A DNA stretch of 55,570 nucleotides from NCBI GenBank assembly GCA_900542185.1, contig UQMZ01000023.1:1-55570 (forward strand), given 5' to 3'. A program made the translations under genes and the position numbers. The stretch comes from an uncultured Bacteroidales bacterium (lineage in GTDB: Bacteria; Bacteroidota; Bacteroidia; Bacteroidales; Muribaculaceae). Positions 16,636-24,328 of this stretch are shown here, one piece after another; the stretch's first letter is position 1, and every line of letters begins with the position of its first letter. The notes beneath the pieces are model-generated. The model searched no databases. It was not told the origin of the DNA and was given only the letters and a program-made list of their open reading frames with translations.

Positions 16636-16695
16636 ATTGGAGCGACGACGTCCACGTCGCCCTTATTTTGACGGCGGGAACGCCGTCATTCCAGT
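16636..16695. repeat. Dispersed two-hairpin repeat, copy 2
   Basis: This is the second copy of the element at 11188-11247, between the GT operon and lutA. The arms are ATTGGAG and TTCCAGT. Hairpin 1 contains CGACGT-cc-ACGTCG (16646-16659). Hairpin 2 is a perfect TGACGGCG-ggaa-CGCCGTCA (16669-16688). The order and spacing of parts are the same as in copy 1, while loops and some stem pairs differ compensatingly, so structure rather than sequence seems to be kept. Confidence 0.8.
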
Positions 16696-16701
16696 AATCG
16701 G

Positions 16702-17778
16702 TCAGAGTGTCAGCAGGGATTCAAACTTCCTGAAACTATCTTCCCAGGAGAAGGAGGCAATGGTGCGCACGGATGTATTGGCCATGCTTAAGCGTAATTC
16801 TGGATTGTCAATCAGCTTCAATAAGGCGTCGGCAAGTGCCCGGCTGTTTTTGACAGGAACGATGAGGCCCTCCTTGCCGTCCGTAACCATTTCCTGAAAT
16901 CCGAGGGTGTCGGTGCATACGATTGCGTTGCCGCATATCATTGCCTCGCCCACGGTCAGACCCCAGCCTTCCTGCAGACTCGGAGCCAGATAAATGGAAC
17001 TGGAATTATAGATGCGGTTGTGCGTGTCGCGGTCCGGCTGCCTGTAATATTCTATCCATCCGGGCATGTCGGCAGGACGTTCCGGCGTACCGAACATCAT
17101 GACTTTGAGCTGTGGATATCGGTCGCGAACCGTGCATAAAGCTTCCAATCCGTACTCGTACCCCTTCTTCTTATCGTCGCTGTACATCATCGATACGGTG
17201 TATGGCGAGCGGTCGTCAATGGGTTGGGTCAATCTGAAATAATCGAAGTCGAAACCATTTCTGATCAACGTGCATTGCGCACCACATCCCTCTACCTTCT
17301 CTCTGAGCCAGTTGCTGATTACTATATTCTTCAATCCAAGCCTATAGGTGGAGTACACCACATCTTCGGAGAATCCCCAGGCTTCGAATCCTTGAATCAG
17401 ATATAACTTGTGTGTGTCAGGGACGTCATACGTCTTGGCACAGAAGGCTGTGGCGCGTGCTGTAGCCACATAATAGTCCGTCTCAGGCACCAGGCGCGGA
17501 TTCAGAGAAAAGAGGTGATGTTCCCTGACTGCGGGATTCAGATTAAACCAGTTTCTGGCTGAAAAACGTTTAAGTCGGCTGTACGGATAATGCAGCACAG
17601 CCCGGATCTTGCCGAGGATGGATTTTTCGTTAAAATAGAGCGTGTCGGGATAGAGTATATGCACGTCATAACCCCGTCCGGCAAGATAATTGGCATATTC
17701 CAGCGCTACTTTGAAGCCGCCGGCAGGCCGGGTCGGGGGACCTGGCAAAAGGAAAGAGATGGATGGAGACTTCTTCAT
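16702..17778 (-). CDS. GT4-family glycosyltransferase
   Basis: This 358-residue cytosolic retaining glycosyltransferase has the GT-B fold. The N-terminal domain begins SISFLLPGPPTRPAGGFKVALEYANYL, with the glycine-rich acceptor-side loop of GT4 enzymes. The C-terminal nucleotide-sugar domain has the E-x7-E-type signature at about 270-295 (LQEGWGLTVGEAMICGNAIV) and VTDGKEGLIVPV. It transfers a sugar during surface polysaccharide or lipid-linked glycan assembly; donor and acceptor cannot be told. Its start overlaps the stop of the upstream glycosyltransferase by four bases. Confidence 0.88.
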   Translation of the reverse strand: MKKSPSISFLLPGPPTRPAGGFKVALEYANYLAGRGYDVHILYPDTLYFNEKSILGKIRAVLHYPYSRLKRFSARNWFNLNPAVREHHLFSLNPRLVPETDYYVATARATAFCAKTYDVPDTHKLYLIQGFEAWGFSEDVVYSTYRLGLKNIVISNWLREKVEGCGAQCTLIRNGFDFDYFRLTQPIDDRSPYTVSMMYSDDKKKGYEYGLEALCTVRDRYPQLKVMMFGTPERPADMPGWIEYYRQPDRDTHNRIYNSSSIYLAPSLQEGWGLTVGEAMICGNAIVCTDTLGFQEMVTDGKEGLIVPVKNSRALADALLKLIDNPELRLSMANTSVRTIASFSWEDSFRKFESLLTL

Positions 17779-19139
17779 GACGTCATAGTTTTATAATGGC
17801 TGACTATGTCCTTCTGGAAACGAGCCTTAGAGCAAGTATCCAATGCAGTGTCGCGAGTGGATATACGCATTCTTTCATAAGATCCGGGGTCGTTCAGTGC
17901 CAGATTCAGGGCTGTGTATAGGGCGTCGGAGAATCCGGTTTCCGAGACATTGTCCGTCTTGAATCCCGATACACCATCGGTCACCACGTCCACTGCCGTG
18001 CCGTTATTGAAACATACCACGGGTGTGCCGCACATCTGAGCCTGATTGACCATAGACGGGCCGGCGTCGTCGACCGATGGGCTAAGGAAATAGTCGGAAA
18101 CCTGATAGAGCGCGATCAGGTCTCTGCGATTCACGCGACCCATGTATTCGTGGGGAATGTCGGGATTCGACACCTGTTCCTTCAGGTGGCTGTCGCCAAT
18201 GCTGACCAGTACTATCCGTTTGCCCGCGGAAACGACTGCGGGCATATCGTTCAGAGCATGAATGATGAACCGCGCTCCCTTGCGGGGTTCGGACGAGGAT
18301 CGGGCAAGGAGTATGATTGCATCCGGCGGTAAACCCATCTTTTCGCGTAAAACGCGGCGATCGCCCGGAACAAATTCATGCTCGTCGATGATGCATCCGA
18401 TCTTAAATACCTTTCCCGGAGGGAACAGACCGCTTTGCACCGCGAATCCGTTCATCCATGAATTGCCCAGGAAGGCGCAATTCATGTTGGCGTAATTATC
18501 CCGTTTTATCAGGTAATTCCGATGTGTGAAATCATCCGGTGAATCGCTTCCGATTGCCGGACACCGTCCGCATCCTTCGGCAAACCTGCGGCATGAGTTG
18601 AAATAGAAGCATCCCCCGGTCACGGGAGCCATGTCAATTGACAGAATCATGATGGGACACCGCAGCCTATCGTATAGGGCCTTAAGCGAAGTGGAGTTTA
18701 TGAAATCAAACCACCAGAGGGTAATGACCAGATCGTAGTCTTTGCGTATATGCTTCAGCAATCTGTCTGTCGGCAGACCGGGGGTATTCTCGTCGGGATA
18801 ATGAATCTCATACTCATCATGGAATATCATGCCCTTCCGTTCCATCAGTTCACGGTAGGTTTGGCCTGACTGGAGAATCCCTATACGGGATTTGATGCGC
18901 CGGGGCAAGAGCCGGTTCAACACCGGCTTGATCAGTGATCTCCGTTCGATGGATTTATAATCCTGTTTCGGCATACCGCCGGCAAGTAGACATAGAAAAT
19001 CGACCTTATGTCCCGCCTCCCTGAGACTGCGCATGATGTCTGCGCCCAGTCCCGCCGAGTACTTAGGCCGGTGTGTCGACAGGATAAGAATCCGTAATGA
19101 CGATGATCTGTCAGTCAGAGCCTTCTCTATTTGTTCCAT
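17775..19139 (-). CDS. GT4-family glycosyltransferase
   Basis: This 454-residue GT-B glycosyltransferase has an N-terminal Rossmann domain (LRILILSTHRPKYSAGLGADIMRSLREAGH). Its C-terminal domain contains LARSSSEPRKGARFIIHAL (donor loop) and SPSVDDAGPSMVNQAQMCGTPVVCF, matching the GT4 donor-site pattern in which the first Glu of E-x7-E is replaced by Asp. The middle region contains a cysteine-rich patch (GGCFYFNSCRRFAEGCGRCPAIG) seen in a subset of GT4 enzymes. It overlaps the flippase gene by 13 bases and the next glycosyltransferase by four, so all three are one transcription unit. Substrate unknown. Confidence 0.87.
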   Translation of the reverse strand: MEQIEKALTDRSSSLRILILSTHRPKYSAGLGADIMRSLREAGHKVDFLCLLAGGMPKQDYKSIERRSLIKPVLNRLLPRRIKSRIGILQSGQTYRELMERKGMIFHDEYEIHYPDENTPGLPTDRLLKHIRKDYDLVITLWWFDFINSTSLKALYDRLRCPIMILSIDMAPVTGGCFYFNSCRRFAEGCGRCPAIGSDSPDDFTHRNYLIKRDNYANMNCAFLGNSWMNGFAVQSGLFPPGKVFKIGCIIDEHEFVPGDRRVLREKMGLPPDAIILLARSSSEPRKGARFIIHALNDMPAVVSAGKRIVLVSIGDSHLKEQVSNPDIPHEYMGRVNRRDLIALYQVSDYFLSPSVDDAGPSMVNQAQMCGTPVVCFNNGTAVDVVTDGVSGFKTDNVSETGFSDALYTALNLALNDPGSYERMRISTRDTALDTCSKARFQKDIVSHYKTMTS

Positions 19140-20485
19140 ATTCCGGAAGCCGTTTTATTCAATAATTTGCGGGTCTGTATCACGCCGAACCACGATGTGC
19201 ATAGCATCTGCAGCACCACGGACACTATCATTAGGCCGTACAGTCCGTACCTGTCGCAGAAATAGCATCCCAAAGGTACGTACGAGATACAGCACACTGT
19301 CGAGCAGATGACCTGTAGCCGCAGTTTGCCGAGTCCGGAAAGGAGCTGCGTCCACAGCGTTCCCCACATGTTCAACATCTGGAACAGATATGCCAGCAGC
19401 GTGACCATGAGCGGCACCGTGACCATATCGTTGATCCAGACCTTGTATACCATAGGGGATATGATTACCATCGCGAGGCCGGCTAAGCCCAACAGCATCA
19501 GAGTCTGCATCAGGCGTTTCCTTGTGGATTTCATCCATCTATAGTCGTCGTTGACCCTGGCCTCGGCAAAGGCGCTCCAGAATGGCGTAAGGATAATGGT
19601 GAACACCATGGGCAGCAAGTTGATATACCGGTAGGCTATGTTGTAGACCGTCACTTCTTCCGGGCCGAGATAATGCGTAATGATCAGGTTGTTGGTCTGG
19701 TAGAAGGCGATGGACAGCACCGAGAGGAAGAAGAACATGATGCCGAGCGACATAATGTCTTTGGCATAACTGAATCTTACATACCTTGGCGAGGGCCTGT
19801 AATCCCTCAGCACGGTGCGGAAAGTCCAGATATTGGATGTGATGAGCACGAAAATGGAAGTGCCCCCCATGGCCATGGCCAGGTATACGATGTTGCCTTG
19901 GGTGAAGCGGGTGATGATCAGCAGGACGATGCAAAGCAATGCCTGTGTCGCGGTGTCGAAAGCTGAGGCCAGCGCGGGTTTCTGCAGGGCGTTCAGTAGT
20001 GTCCGGTTCAGGCCAAGTATGAACAGTACACAGAAATTGGTGAGGGCTATAAGTACGGTGTACAGCAGCTCGCGTCCCGGCACGTCGCTGACATTCAGTA
20101 TGCTGTTCCAGTCAATGAAGCATGAGGCCGCCATGGCCAAAGCCCATACCGAGACCACGATGATGGAGATTATAGCGTAGGCAGTGCTTACCAGACGGCG
20201 CGCACGGACAGGTTCGTCGTTCTCCACTGCTTCGATAAACTGGTTGCGCAGGCCGTTGCCTATGCCTACGTCGAAGAAGCTGATCCATGCCACTAACGAC
20301 GAGATTGTCAGCCAGATGCCGTATTCGTAACTCGACACGTAATTGATGGTCAGCGGTACGATCAGGAACGAGCAGATTATGCTGACGCCCCTGAGGGCAA
20401 ACATGGAGACGATATTCTTCTTTGCCCTTACCGAACGTCCGCTTCCGCTGTTGATTAGTCCGAGTATCTTGTTTGCGAATGACAT
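19127..20485 (-). CDS. Polysaccharide flippase (Wzx/MATE-like)
   Basis: This 452-residue inner membrane protein has about 12 hydrophobic segments and the MOP-superfamily look of O-antigen or capsule unit translocases (FFDVGIGNGLRNQFIEAVENDEPVRARRLVSTAYAII near residues 70-105 is typical). It would flip an undecaprenyl-linked oligosaccharide made by the two downstream glycosyltransferases. No polymerase or initiating transferase is nearby, so this is an isolated three-gene module or part of a pathway spread elsewhere. A 12-bp hairpin lies 12 bases upstream of its start. Confidence 0.88.
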   Translation of the reverse strand: MSFANKILGLINSGSGRSVRAKKNIVSMFALRGVSIICSFLIVPLTINYVSSYEYGIWLTISSLVAWISFFDVGIGNGLRNQFIEAVENDEPVRARRLVSTAYAIISIIVVSVWALAMAASCFIDWNSILNVSDVPGRELLYTVLIALTNFCVLFILGLNRTLLNALQKPALASAFDTATQALLCIVLLIITRFTQGNIVYLAMAMGGTSIFVLITSNIWTFRTVLRDYRPSPRYVRFSYAKDIMSLGIMFFFLSVLSIAFYQTNNLIITHYLGPEEVTVYNIAYRYINLLPMVFTIILTPFWSAFAEARVNDDYRWMKSTRKRLMQTLMLLGLAGLAMVIISPMVYKVWINDMVTVPLMVTLLAYLFQMLNMWGTLWTQLLSGLGKLRLQVICSTVCCISYVPLGCYFCDRYGLYGLMIVSVVLQMLCTSWFGVIQTRKLLNKTASGIWNK

Positions 20486-20496
20486 CTATTACATAA

Positions 20497-20526
20497 CGGC
20501 CGTAAAATGATAAAATTTTACGGCCG
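20497..20526. promoter_or_regulatory. 12-bp perfect hairpin between flippase and AraC genes
   Basis: CGGCCGTAAAAT (20497-20508) and ATTTTACGGCCG (20515-20526) are perfectly complementary with a six-base loop. The hairpin sits in the divergent promoter region, very close to the flippase start. It could be an operator for the adjacent AraC regulator or a leader stem on the flippase mRNA. There is no U-run in the right place for a terminator. Confidence 0.5.
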
Positions 20527-20573
20527 GCGCCGGCTCCCATATATTTGACGTACACGATCAAGGAACAATTTCA

Positions 20574-20606
20574 TTGTGTAAATATGAATGTAATGCATTA
20601 TCTTTG
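20574..20606 (+). promoter_or_regulatory. Promoter of the AraC-family gene
   Basis: TTG at 20574-20576, 22 bases, then TATCTTTG at 20599-20606 fits the Bacteroidota promoter. Transcription would start near 20613. This rules out translation from the in-frame TTG at 20574 and supports the ATG at 20625, which also has AAGGA upstream (20616-20620). Confidence 0.6.
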
Positions 20607-20624
20607 CGGATAAATAAGGATGTG

Positions 20625-21455
20625 ATGTCAAAGTCTCGGAATATCCCGTTCTCCCGAATGGATAAAATATCCGCGTCGGGAGTGTTCGTGAAGCGCTTGA
20701 GCCAGTTCGGCAGGGTGCCGATGAAGCCGTATGCCCATCGCGACGATTACTACATCGTGGCGCTTCTGACCCAAGGAAAGGCTTCGGTGGAGATCGATCT
20801 GGAACGGATGGATCTTCGGGCCGGGGATATATTGATAGTATCGCCGTGGCAGGTACATAACAAACCGACCGGCGAAACATGGGACGCCGACGGCTGGATG
20901 CTGGCCATGTCGCCCGAAATGTTTACGGAACGGGAGGCGCGCGCCGTCGAGGAATATTCCATAGCGCCCGGACCCTTCAGTCCCGGGTGTGCCGTGACAG
21001 ACGATATGGTGTACCTGTGCGATATGATGCAACGAAATAAGGAAAACGACGCTGTGTTCGTCTCCCTCGCGCTCACAATAAAAAGCATTGTGCTGTCTGC
21101 GCTCGTAATAAAGGACACTGCGGTGTCCGGACGGTATCGCGCCATAACCTTGAAACTGCGGAAACTCCTTGACTCTCATCTTGTAGATGAAAAAAGCCCG
21201 AGCGCGTATGCAGCCATGATGAACATATCGGAAGTATATTTGAACGAGGCCGTGAAAGGAACCACAGGGCTGAGCGCCGGTGCGTATATCCGCAATATGG
21301 TAATGGTCCGGGCCAAGCGACAGTTGGCATACACGTCGCTGTCGGCCAAGGAAATAGCATACGCGCTGGGATACGAGGATTATGCCTATTTCTCAAAACT
21401 GTTTACCAGATGCACCGGTAAATCCCCGTCGGAGTACCGCAAAAACCTTAAATAA
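20625..21455 (+). CDS. AraC-family transcriptional regulator
   Basis: This is a 276-residue cytosolic DNA-binding protein. The N-terminal half is a cupin-type sensing domain (YIVALLTQGKASVEIDLERMDLRAGDILIVSPWQVH). The C-terminal HTH_18 domain at about 175-276 has two helix-turn-helix units, ending with the family signature AKEIAYALGYEDYAYFSKLFTRCTGKSPSEYRKN. The start at 20625 is chosen from the promoter and ribosome-site evidence; the longer frame from a TTG at 20574 overlaps the -33 element. It lies divergent to the flippase/glycosyltransferase operon and may control it, or the membrane protein gene just downstream. Confidence 0.9.
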   Translation: MSKSRNIPFSRMDKISASGVFVKRLSQFGRVPMKPYAHRDDYYIVALLTQGKASVEIDLERMDLRAGDILIVSPWQVHNKPTGETWDADGWMLAMSPEMFTEREARAVEEYSIAPGPFSPGCAVTDDMVYLCDMMQRNKENDAVFVSLALTIKSIVLSALVIKDTAVSGRYRAITLKLRKLLDSHLVDEKSPSAYAAMMNISEVYLNEAVKGTTGLSAGAYIRNMVMVRAKRQLAYTSLSAKEIAYALGYEDYAYFSKLFTRCTGKSPSEYRKNLK

Positions 21456-21503
21456 TACAACTCTTGCCCAATCAGAGCCATTCCCAGTGGCGCAGGTTCA
21501 TTG

Positions 21504-21511
21504 TAATTTTG
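21504..21511 (+). promoter_or_regulatory. -7 promoter element before DUF4405-like gene
   Basis: TAATTTTG matches the TAnnTTTG consensus and would place the transcription start about 30 bases before the ATG at 21547. No good -33 element is visible at the usual distance. Confidence 0.4.
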
Positions 21512-21546
21512 CATCGTAAACAAAAGCAAAATTAATAGCAAAGAAG

Positions 21547-21975
21547 ATGACACCTGCGGAAAGATTGAAAGCGTGTGACAAGACACTGGGGATTGTGCTG
21601 ATTGTGATGTTGGCCTCGGGCATACAGCTGGAAGCGACATCGGGGCGGTATGCCTGGACGGTATGGGCGCACATAGCACTCGGAATAGTGCTGACCGCTT
21701 TGTCGGTGTGGCACATATATCTGCATTACCGGTGGAGCGACTGGTTCGCACGCTTCAGGAAAAACAGGAATCAGCCGACGCGGATACTGTGGTGGGTATT
21801 CCTGCTGACTGCCGTCACGGGCATCATAGCCACCGCGGTATGGCTTGCGGCACACGAGCATTCGCACATAGGCGCCATCCACGGCAAGATAGGTTTCCTG
21901 ATGGTGATCGTAGGCGTAATCCACGCCGTAGGTCACAAGCATAAGCGCAAAGCTGCACTGTGTAACAATGCGTAA
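21547..21975 (+). CDS. DUF4405-like four-helix membrane protein (cytochrome b561-like)
   Basis: This 142-residue inner membrane protein has four hydrophobic helices at about 15-30, 38-60, 82-103 and 112-130. Histidines occur at the helix faces (WAHIALG, VWHIYLHYRW, GAIHGKIGF, VIHAVGHKHK), as in small di-heme cytochrome b561-like proteins and the flavinylation-associated DUF4405 family. Heme binding is inferred from this pattern. It follows the AraC gene by 91 bases and has its own -7 element. A related protein is encoded at 53566 on the other strand. Confidence 0.65.
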   Translation: MTPAERLKACDKTLGIVLIVMLASGIQLEATSGRYAWTVWAHIALGIVLTALSVWHIYLHYRWSDWFARFRKNRNQPTRILWWVFLLTAVTGIIATAVWLAAHEHSHIGAIHGKIGFLMVIVGVIHAVGHKHKRKAALCNNA

Positions 21976-21989
21976 TTGTTGACGATGGC

Positions 21990-22547
21990 TTAGAACAGGC
22001 CGCGGGTCAGGACGACGGGGATGCCGAAGGTGCCGCGGGAGACTTTCATGTCGAGGTGCTGTCCGACGCGGACCTTGTGAACCTTGGATGTGGTGATCGA
22101 CACGGTGACAAGGTGGCCGTTGTCCAGACGGATGTCGGCGTAGTATGTTCGGTAGGTCTCGCCGGTGGGGATGTAACGGCCCTTGCGTACACGCCGTGTG
22201 CGCTGGTGAGTGGTGTAATATTTGCGTTCCACCACGGCCGGTACGGTCGTGGCCTTGTCAGCGTGGGCTCCCGCGGAATTGATGCAGTAGAACGTGCCTG
22301 CGAGGATAGGAGCCGTCAGAATCACCCATGTGGCCACGCGCAACGGCATGTTGCGAAAATTGATGATGCCACGGAATCTTTGGGAGAACAGCCAGGCTAT
22401 GGGAACGGACAGCACCGCGCACACTGTGGCTACAATCCAGGGATTGATCATGGCGGTGGTGCGACAAACCATGAATATGCCGACGCCGATCATGGCGCAA
22501 AAAATAAACACTCCCCGTAAGATGTAGATCCAAACCTTGCCTTTCAT
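21990..22547 (-). CDS. Membrane protein of unknown function, 185 aa
   Basis: I recognise no family with certainty. Three hydrophobic segments occupy about residues 8-28, 35-52 and 70-88. A soluble C-terminal domain of about 90 residues follows, with a basic, Tyr/Arg-rich stretch (ERKYYTTHQRTRRVRKGRYIPTGETYRTYYADI) and then a beta-strand-rich end (GHLVTVSITTSKVHKVRVGQHLDMKV). The layout resembles DUF3592-type proteins. It converges on the DUF4405-like gene, ending 14 bases from it. Confidence 0.6.
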   Translation of the reverse strand: MKGKVWIYILRGVFIFCAMIGVGIFMVCRTTAMINPWIVATVCAVLSVPIAWLFSQRFRGIINFRNMPLRVATWVILTAPILAGTFYCINSAGAHADKATTVPAVVERKYYTTHQRTRRVRKGRYIPTGETYRTYYADIRLDNGHLVTVSITTSKVHKVRVGQHLDMKVSRGTFGIPVVLTRGLF

Positions 22548-22592
22548 TTTGTGGAACAGATTATTAGTATTGATATAGTCAGCGTGCCGAAC

Positions 22593-23483
22593 CTATCGTC
22601 TGGTGGCGTAGATCATGAAGGTGACGGCCACGATGGCGATGGATATGCCGGCGATGATTCCGGGTGTCAGAGGCTCGCCGAAGGCGACGGCGCCAACGAG
22701 AATGGCGGTGATAGGCTCGAACACTTCCAATATGGATGCCTTGGTGGCTCCGATATTCCTGGTAGCCACGGCCAGTGTGGCGGTAGATACGATGGTAGGC
22801 AGAACGGCCAGCCCTGTCAGGCTGAGTATGGCACGGGTATTGTCTAAATGAGCCGTCAGCGAGTTGCCTGACCAGGCTGCTATTCCAAGGAATACGAATG
22901 CTCCGACCGTCAGGACGTAAAACGTGAGCAAAGTGTCGGAAATGTCGGCTATGCGCCTGTTGTGGTTGATTATCACCATGAATATGGCGTATGCCAGTGC
23001 AGATGCGATGGCGAGCCAGACGCCGCGGGCGTCGATGGCTGCACCTTCGTCGCCTCCTGTCATGATCACCACTCCGGCGAACGTGGCCGCTATGGCCAGC
23101 CATACCGGCCAGGAGGGTGTTTTGCCTAAGAAGACCATGATTATGGCCACGAACACCGGGGCGAGGAACACAAGGGTGGTGGCCAGCCCTGAGGCGACAT
23201 AGCGGTATGCCATGAACAGGAACAGGCTGCTCGAGGTATATAGCAGGCCCGTGATGAGAAGTACGCCGAGTTGCCGGAGGTCTACTCGGAAATTCTGTCG
23301 GCGCAACAGCAGCCAGCCGCCCAGCAATACCACCGCGATGGCGTAGCGGAAAAACAATACGGACTGTACGGCCGCACCGGCCATGAGGAGCGGCATGGCG
23401 AACAACGGGTTGAGACCGTAGGTCACGCCCGTGGCGATGCCCGCCGGATAACCGATCAGCGCCTGTTTGCTAAGTTTCTTCAT
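22593..23483 (-). CDS. EamA-family (DMT superfamily) transporter
   Basis: This 296-residue inner membrane transporter has ten predicted helices formed by two EamA repeats. The second repeat holds the typical LPTIVSTATLAVATRNIGATKASILEVFEPITAILVGAVAFGEPLTP. The start is placed at 23483 (MKKLSKQALIGYPAG). The frame stays open to 23996, but that extension lies antisense to the Nudix gene and lacks membrane-protein character. The substrate of such proteins (amino acids, metabolites) cannot be predicted. It is divergent from the Nudix gene. Confidence 0.85.
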   Translation of the reverse strand: MKKLSKQALIGYPAGIATGVTYGLNPLFAMPLLMAGAAVQSVLFFRYAIAVVLLGGWLLLRRQNFRVDLRQLGVLLITGLLYTSSSLFLFMAYRYVASGLATTLVFLAPVFVAIIMVFLGKTPSWPVWLAIAATFAGVVIMTGGDEGAAIDARGVWLAIASALAYAIFMVIINHNRRIADISDTLLTFYVLTVGAFVFLGIAAWSGNSLTAHLDNTRAILSLTGLAVLPTIVSTATLAVATRNIGATKASILEVFEPITAILVGAVAFGEPLTPGIIAGISIAIVAVTFMIYATRR

Positions 23484-23627
23484 CAAATAGGTTGTTTCAG
23501 GGATTGAGCCTAATTCAACCAACGAACAACCCCGGCAACTTATTTCATGAAAGCTTGTGGGAAGTCGAAGACGAATATTCAATAATCGTGGCCCGGAAAC
23601 CGTTAAAATTATATCAAAGAAAAGGAT

Positions 23628-24188
23628 ATGGAAATAAAGAAATGGGAGATCATAAGTTCGGAATATAAACTGCGGAGTCCGTGGGTTAATGTGAGGCGGG
23701 ACGTGTGCCGCCTGCCGACAGGCGTTATAAATCCGGAATACTATATCTTCGAATTGCCGACATGGGTAAACATCATAGCCATAACCCGCGACGGACGGTT
23801 CGTGATGGTGGAGCAATACCGTCACGGACTGCGTGACGTCTACACCGAGATAGTGGGTGGCGCAATGGAGGAAGGGGAGACCTTCCTGGAGGCCGCAAAG
23901 CGTGAACTTCTCGAGGAGTCCGGCTATGGTAACGGGACGTGGCGCGAGTTCATGACGATATCGCAGAATCCCGGCAATTCCGACAACCTTACCCATGTGT
24001 TCTTAGCCACGAACGTGGAGCGGATATCTGACCAGCATCTGGACGCCACCGAGGACATCAAGGTGCGTCTGCTGACTGAACAGGAGGTTTACCGCATCCT
24101 CGTCGAAGACGAGATGAAACAGGCGCTGATGGCCGCCCCGCTCTGGAAATACTTCGCCCTGAAGGCCCAGGGACGCCTCCCGAAGTGA
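23628..24188 (+). CDS. Nudix hydrolase (ADP-ribose pyrophosphatase-like)
   Basis: This 186-residue cytosolic hydrolase cleaves nucleoside diphosphates linked to another moiety. A complete Nudix box is present at about residues 78-100 (GAMEEGETFLEAAKRELLEE followed by SGY), matching G-x5-E-x7-RE-x2-EE-x-G. The N-terminal strand pair (EIISSEYKLRSPWVNVRRDVCRLP) resembles NudF/ADP-ribose pyrophosphatase-like members. Exact substrate is unknown. The start ATG follows a purine-rich AAAGG. It is followed by the tandem palindromes of the next gene. Confidence 0.9.
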   Translation: MEIKKWEIISSEYKLRSPWVNVRRDVCRLPTGVINPEYYIFELPTWVNIIAITRDGRFVMVEQYRHGLRDVYTEIVGGAMEEGETFLEAAKRELLEESGYGNGTWREFMTISQNPGNSDNLTHVFLATNVERISDQHLDATEDIKVRLLTEQEVYRILVEDEMKQALMAAPLWKYFALKAQGRLPK

Positions 24189-24200
24189 AAAAATAGCGCA

Positions 24201-24320
24201 TTGTCTTGTAGGTGGGACAAAAAACAGGCTTATATTGTCTCGTAGACAAGACAAAAAATAGGCAATGGCGTCTTGCTTATAAGACAAAAAATGTGTAATT
24301 TTGTCTTGTGAATAAGACAA
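24201..24320 (+). promoter_or_regulatory. Four tandem TTGTCTT/AAGACAA palindromes before AAA ATPase gene
   Basis: Four imperfect copies of TTGTCTT-n6-AAGACAA begin at about 24201, 24235, 24268 and 24301, a period of 33-34 bp. Copy 4 is a perfect 7-bp inverted repeat (TTGTCTT-gtgaat-AAGACAA). Copy 3 keeps GTCTT-gcttat-AAGAC, and copies 1 and 2 are weaker. Copies 1-3 are followed by an A-run (CAAAAAA). Copy 3 overlaps the -33 element and copy 4 the -7 element of the predicted promoter, so they look like repressor operators. Confidence 0.75.
24273..24303 (+). promoter_or_regulatory. Promoter of the AAA ATPase gene, inside the palindromes
   Basis: TTG (24273-24275), 20 bases, TAATTTTG (24296-24303) fits the Bacteroidota consensus. 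Each element lies in a different copy of the 33-bp repeat, so a protein binding the palindromes would block RNA polymerase. Confidence 0.6.
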
Positions 24321-24328
24321 GATGAGGT

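Noticed and set aside
16572..16702. Attachment site or insertion sequence between lutA and the glycosyltransferases
   Set aside because: The inverted repeats present belong to the two-hairpin element and the lutA start; there is no transposase or target duplication.
20574..20624. TTG start for the AraC regulator
   Set aside because: It coincides with the -33 promoter element and lies upstream of the predicted transcription start; ATG 20625 has a ribosome-site-like AAGGA.
23484..23996. N-terminal extension of the EamA transporter frame
   Set aside because: The extra 170 codons lie antisense to the Nudix gene and lack membrane character; the ATG at 23483 starts the first helix properly.
24201..24320. 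CRISPR array
   Set aside because: The repeats are imperfect, palindromic, only four in number and have no unique spacers of constant length; they overlap a promoter and fit operators better.
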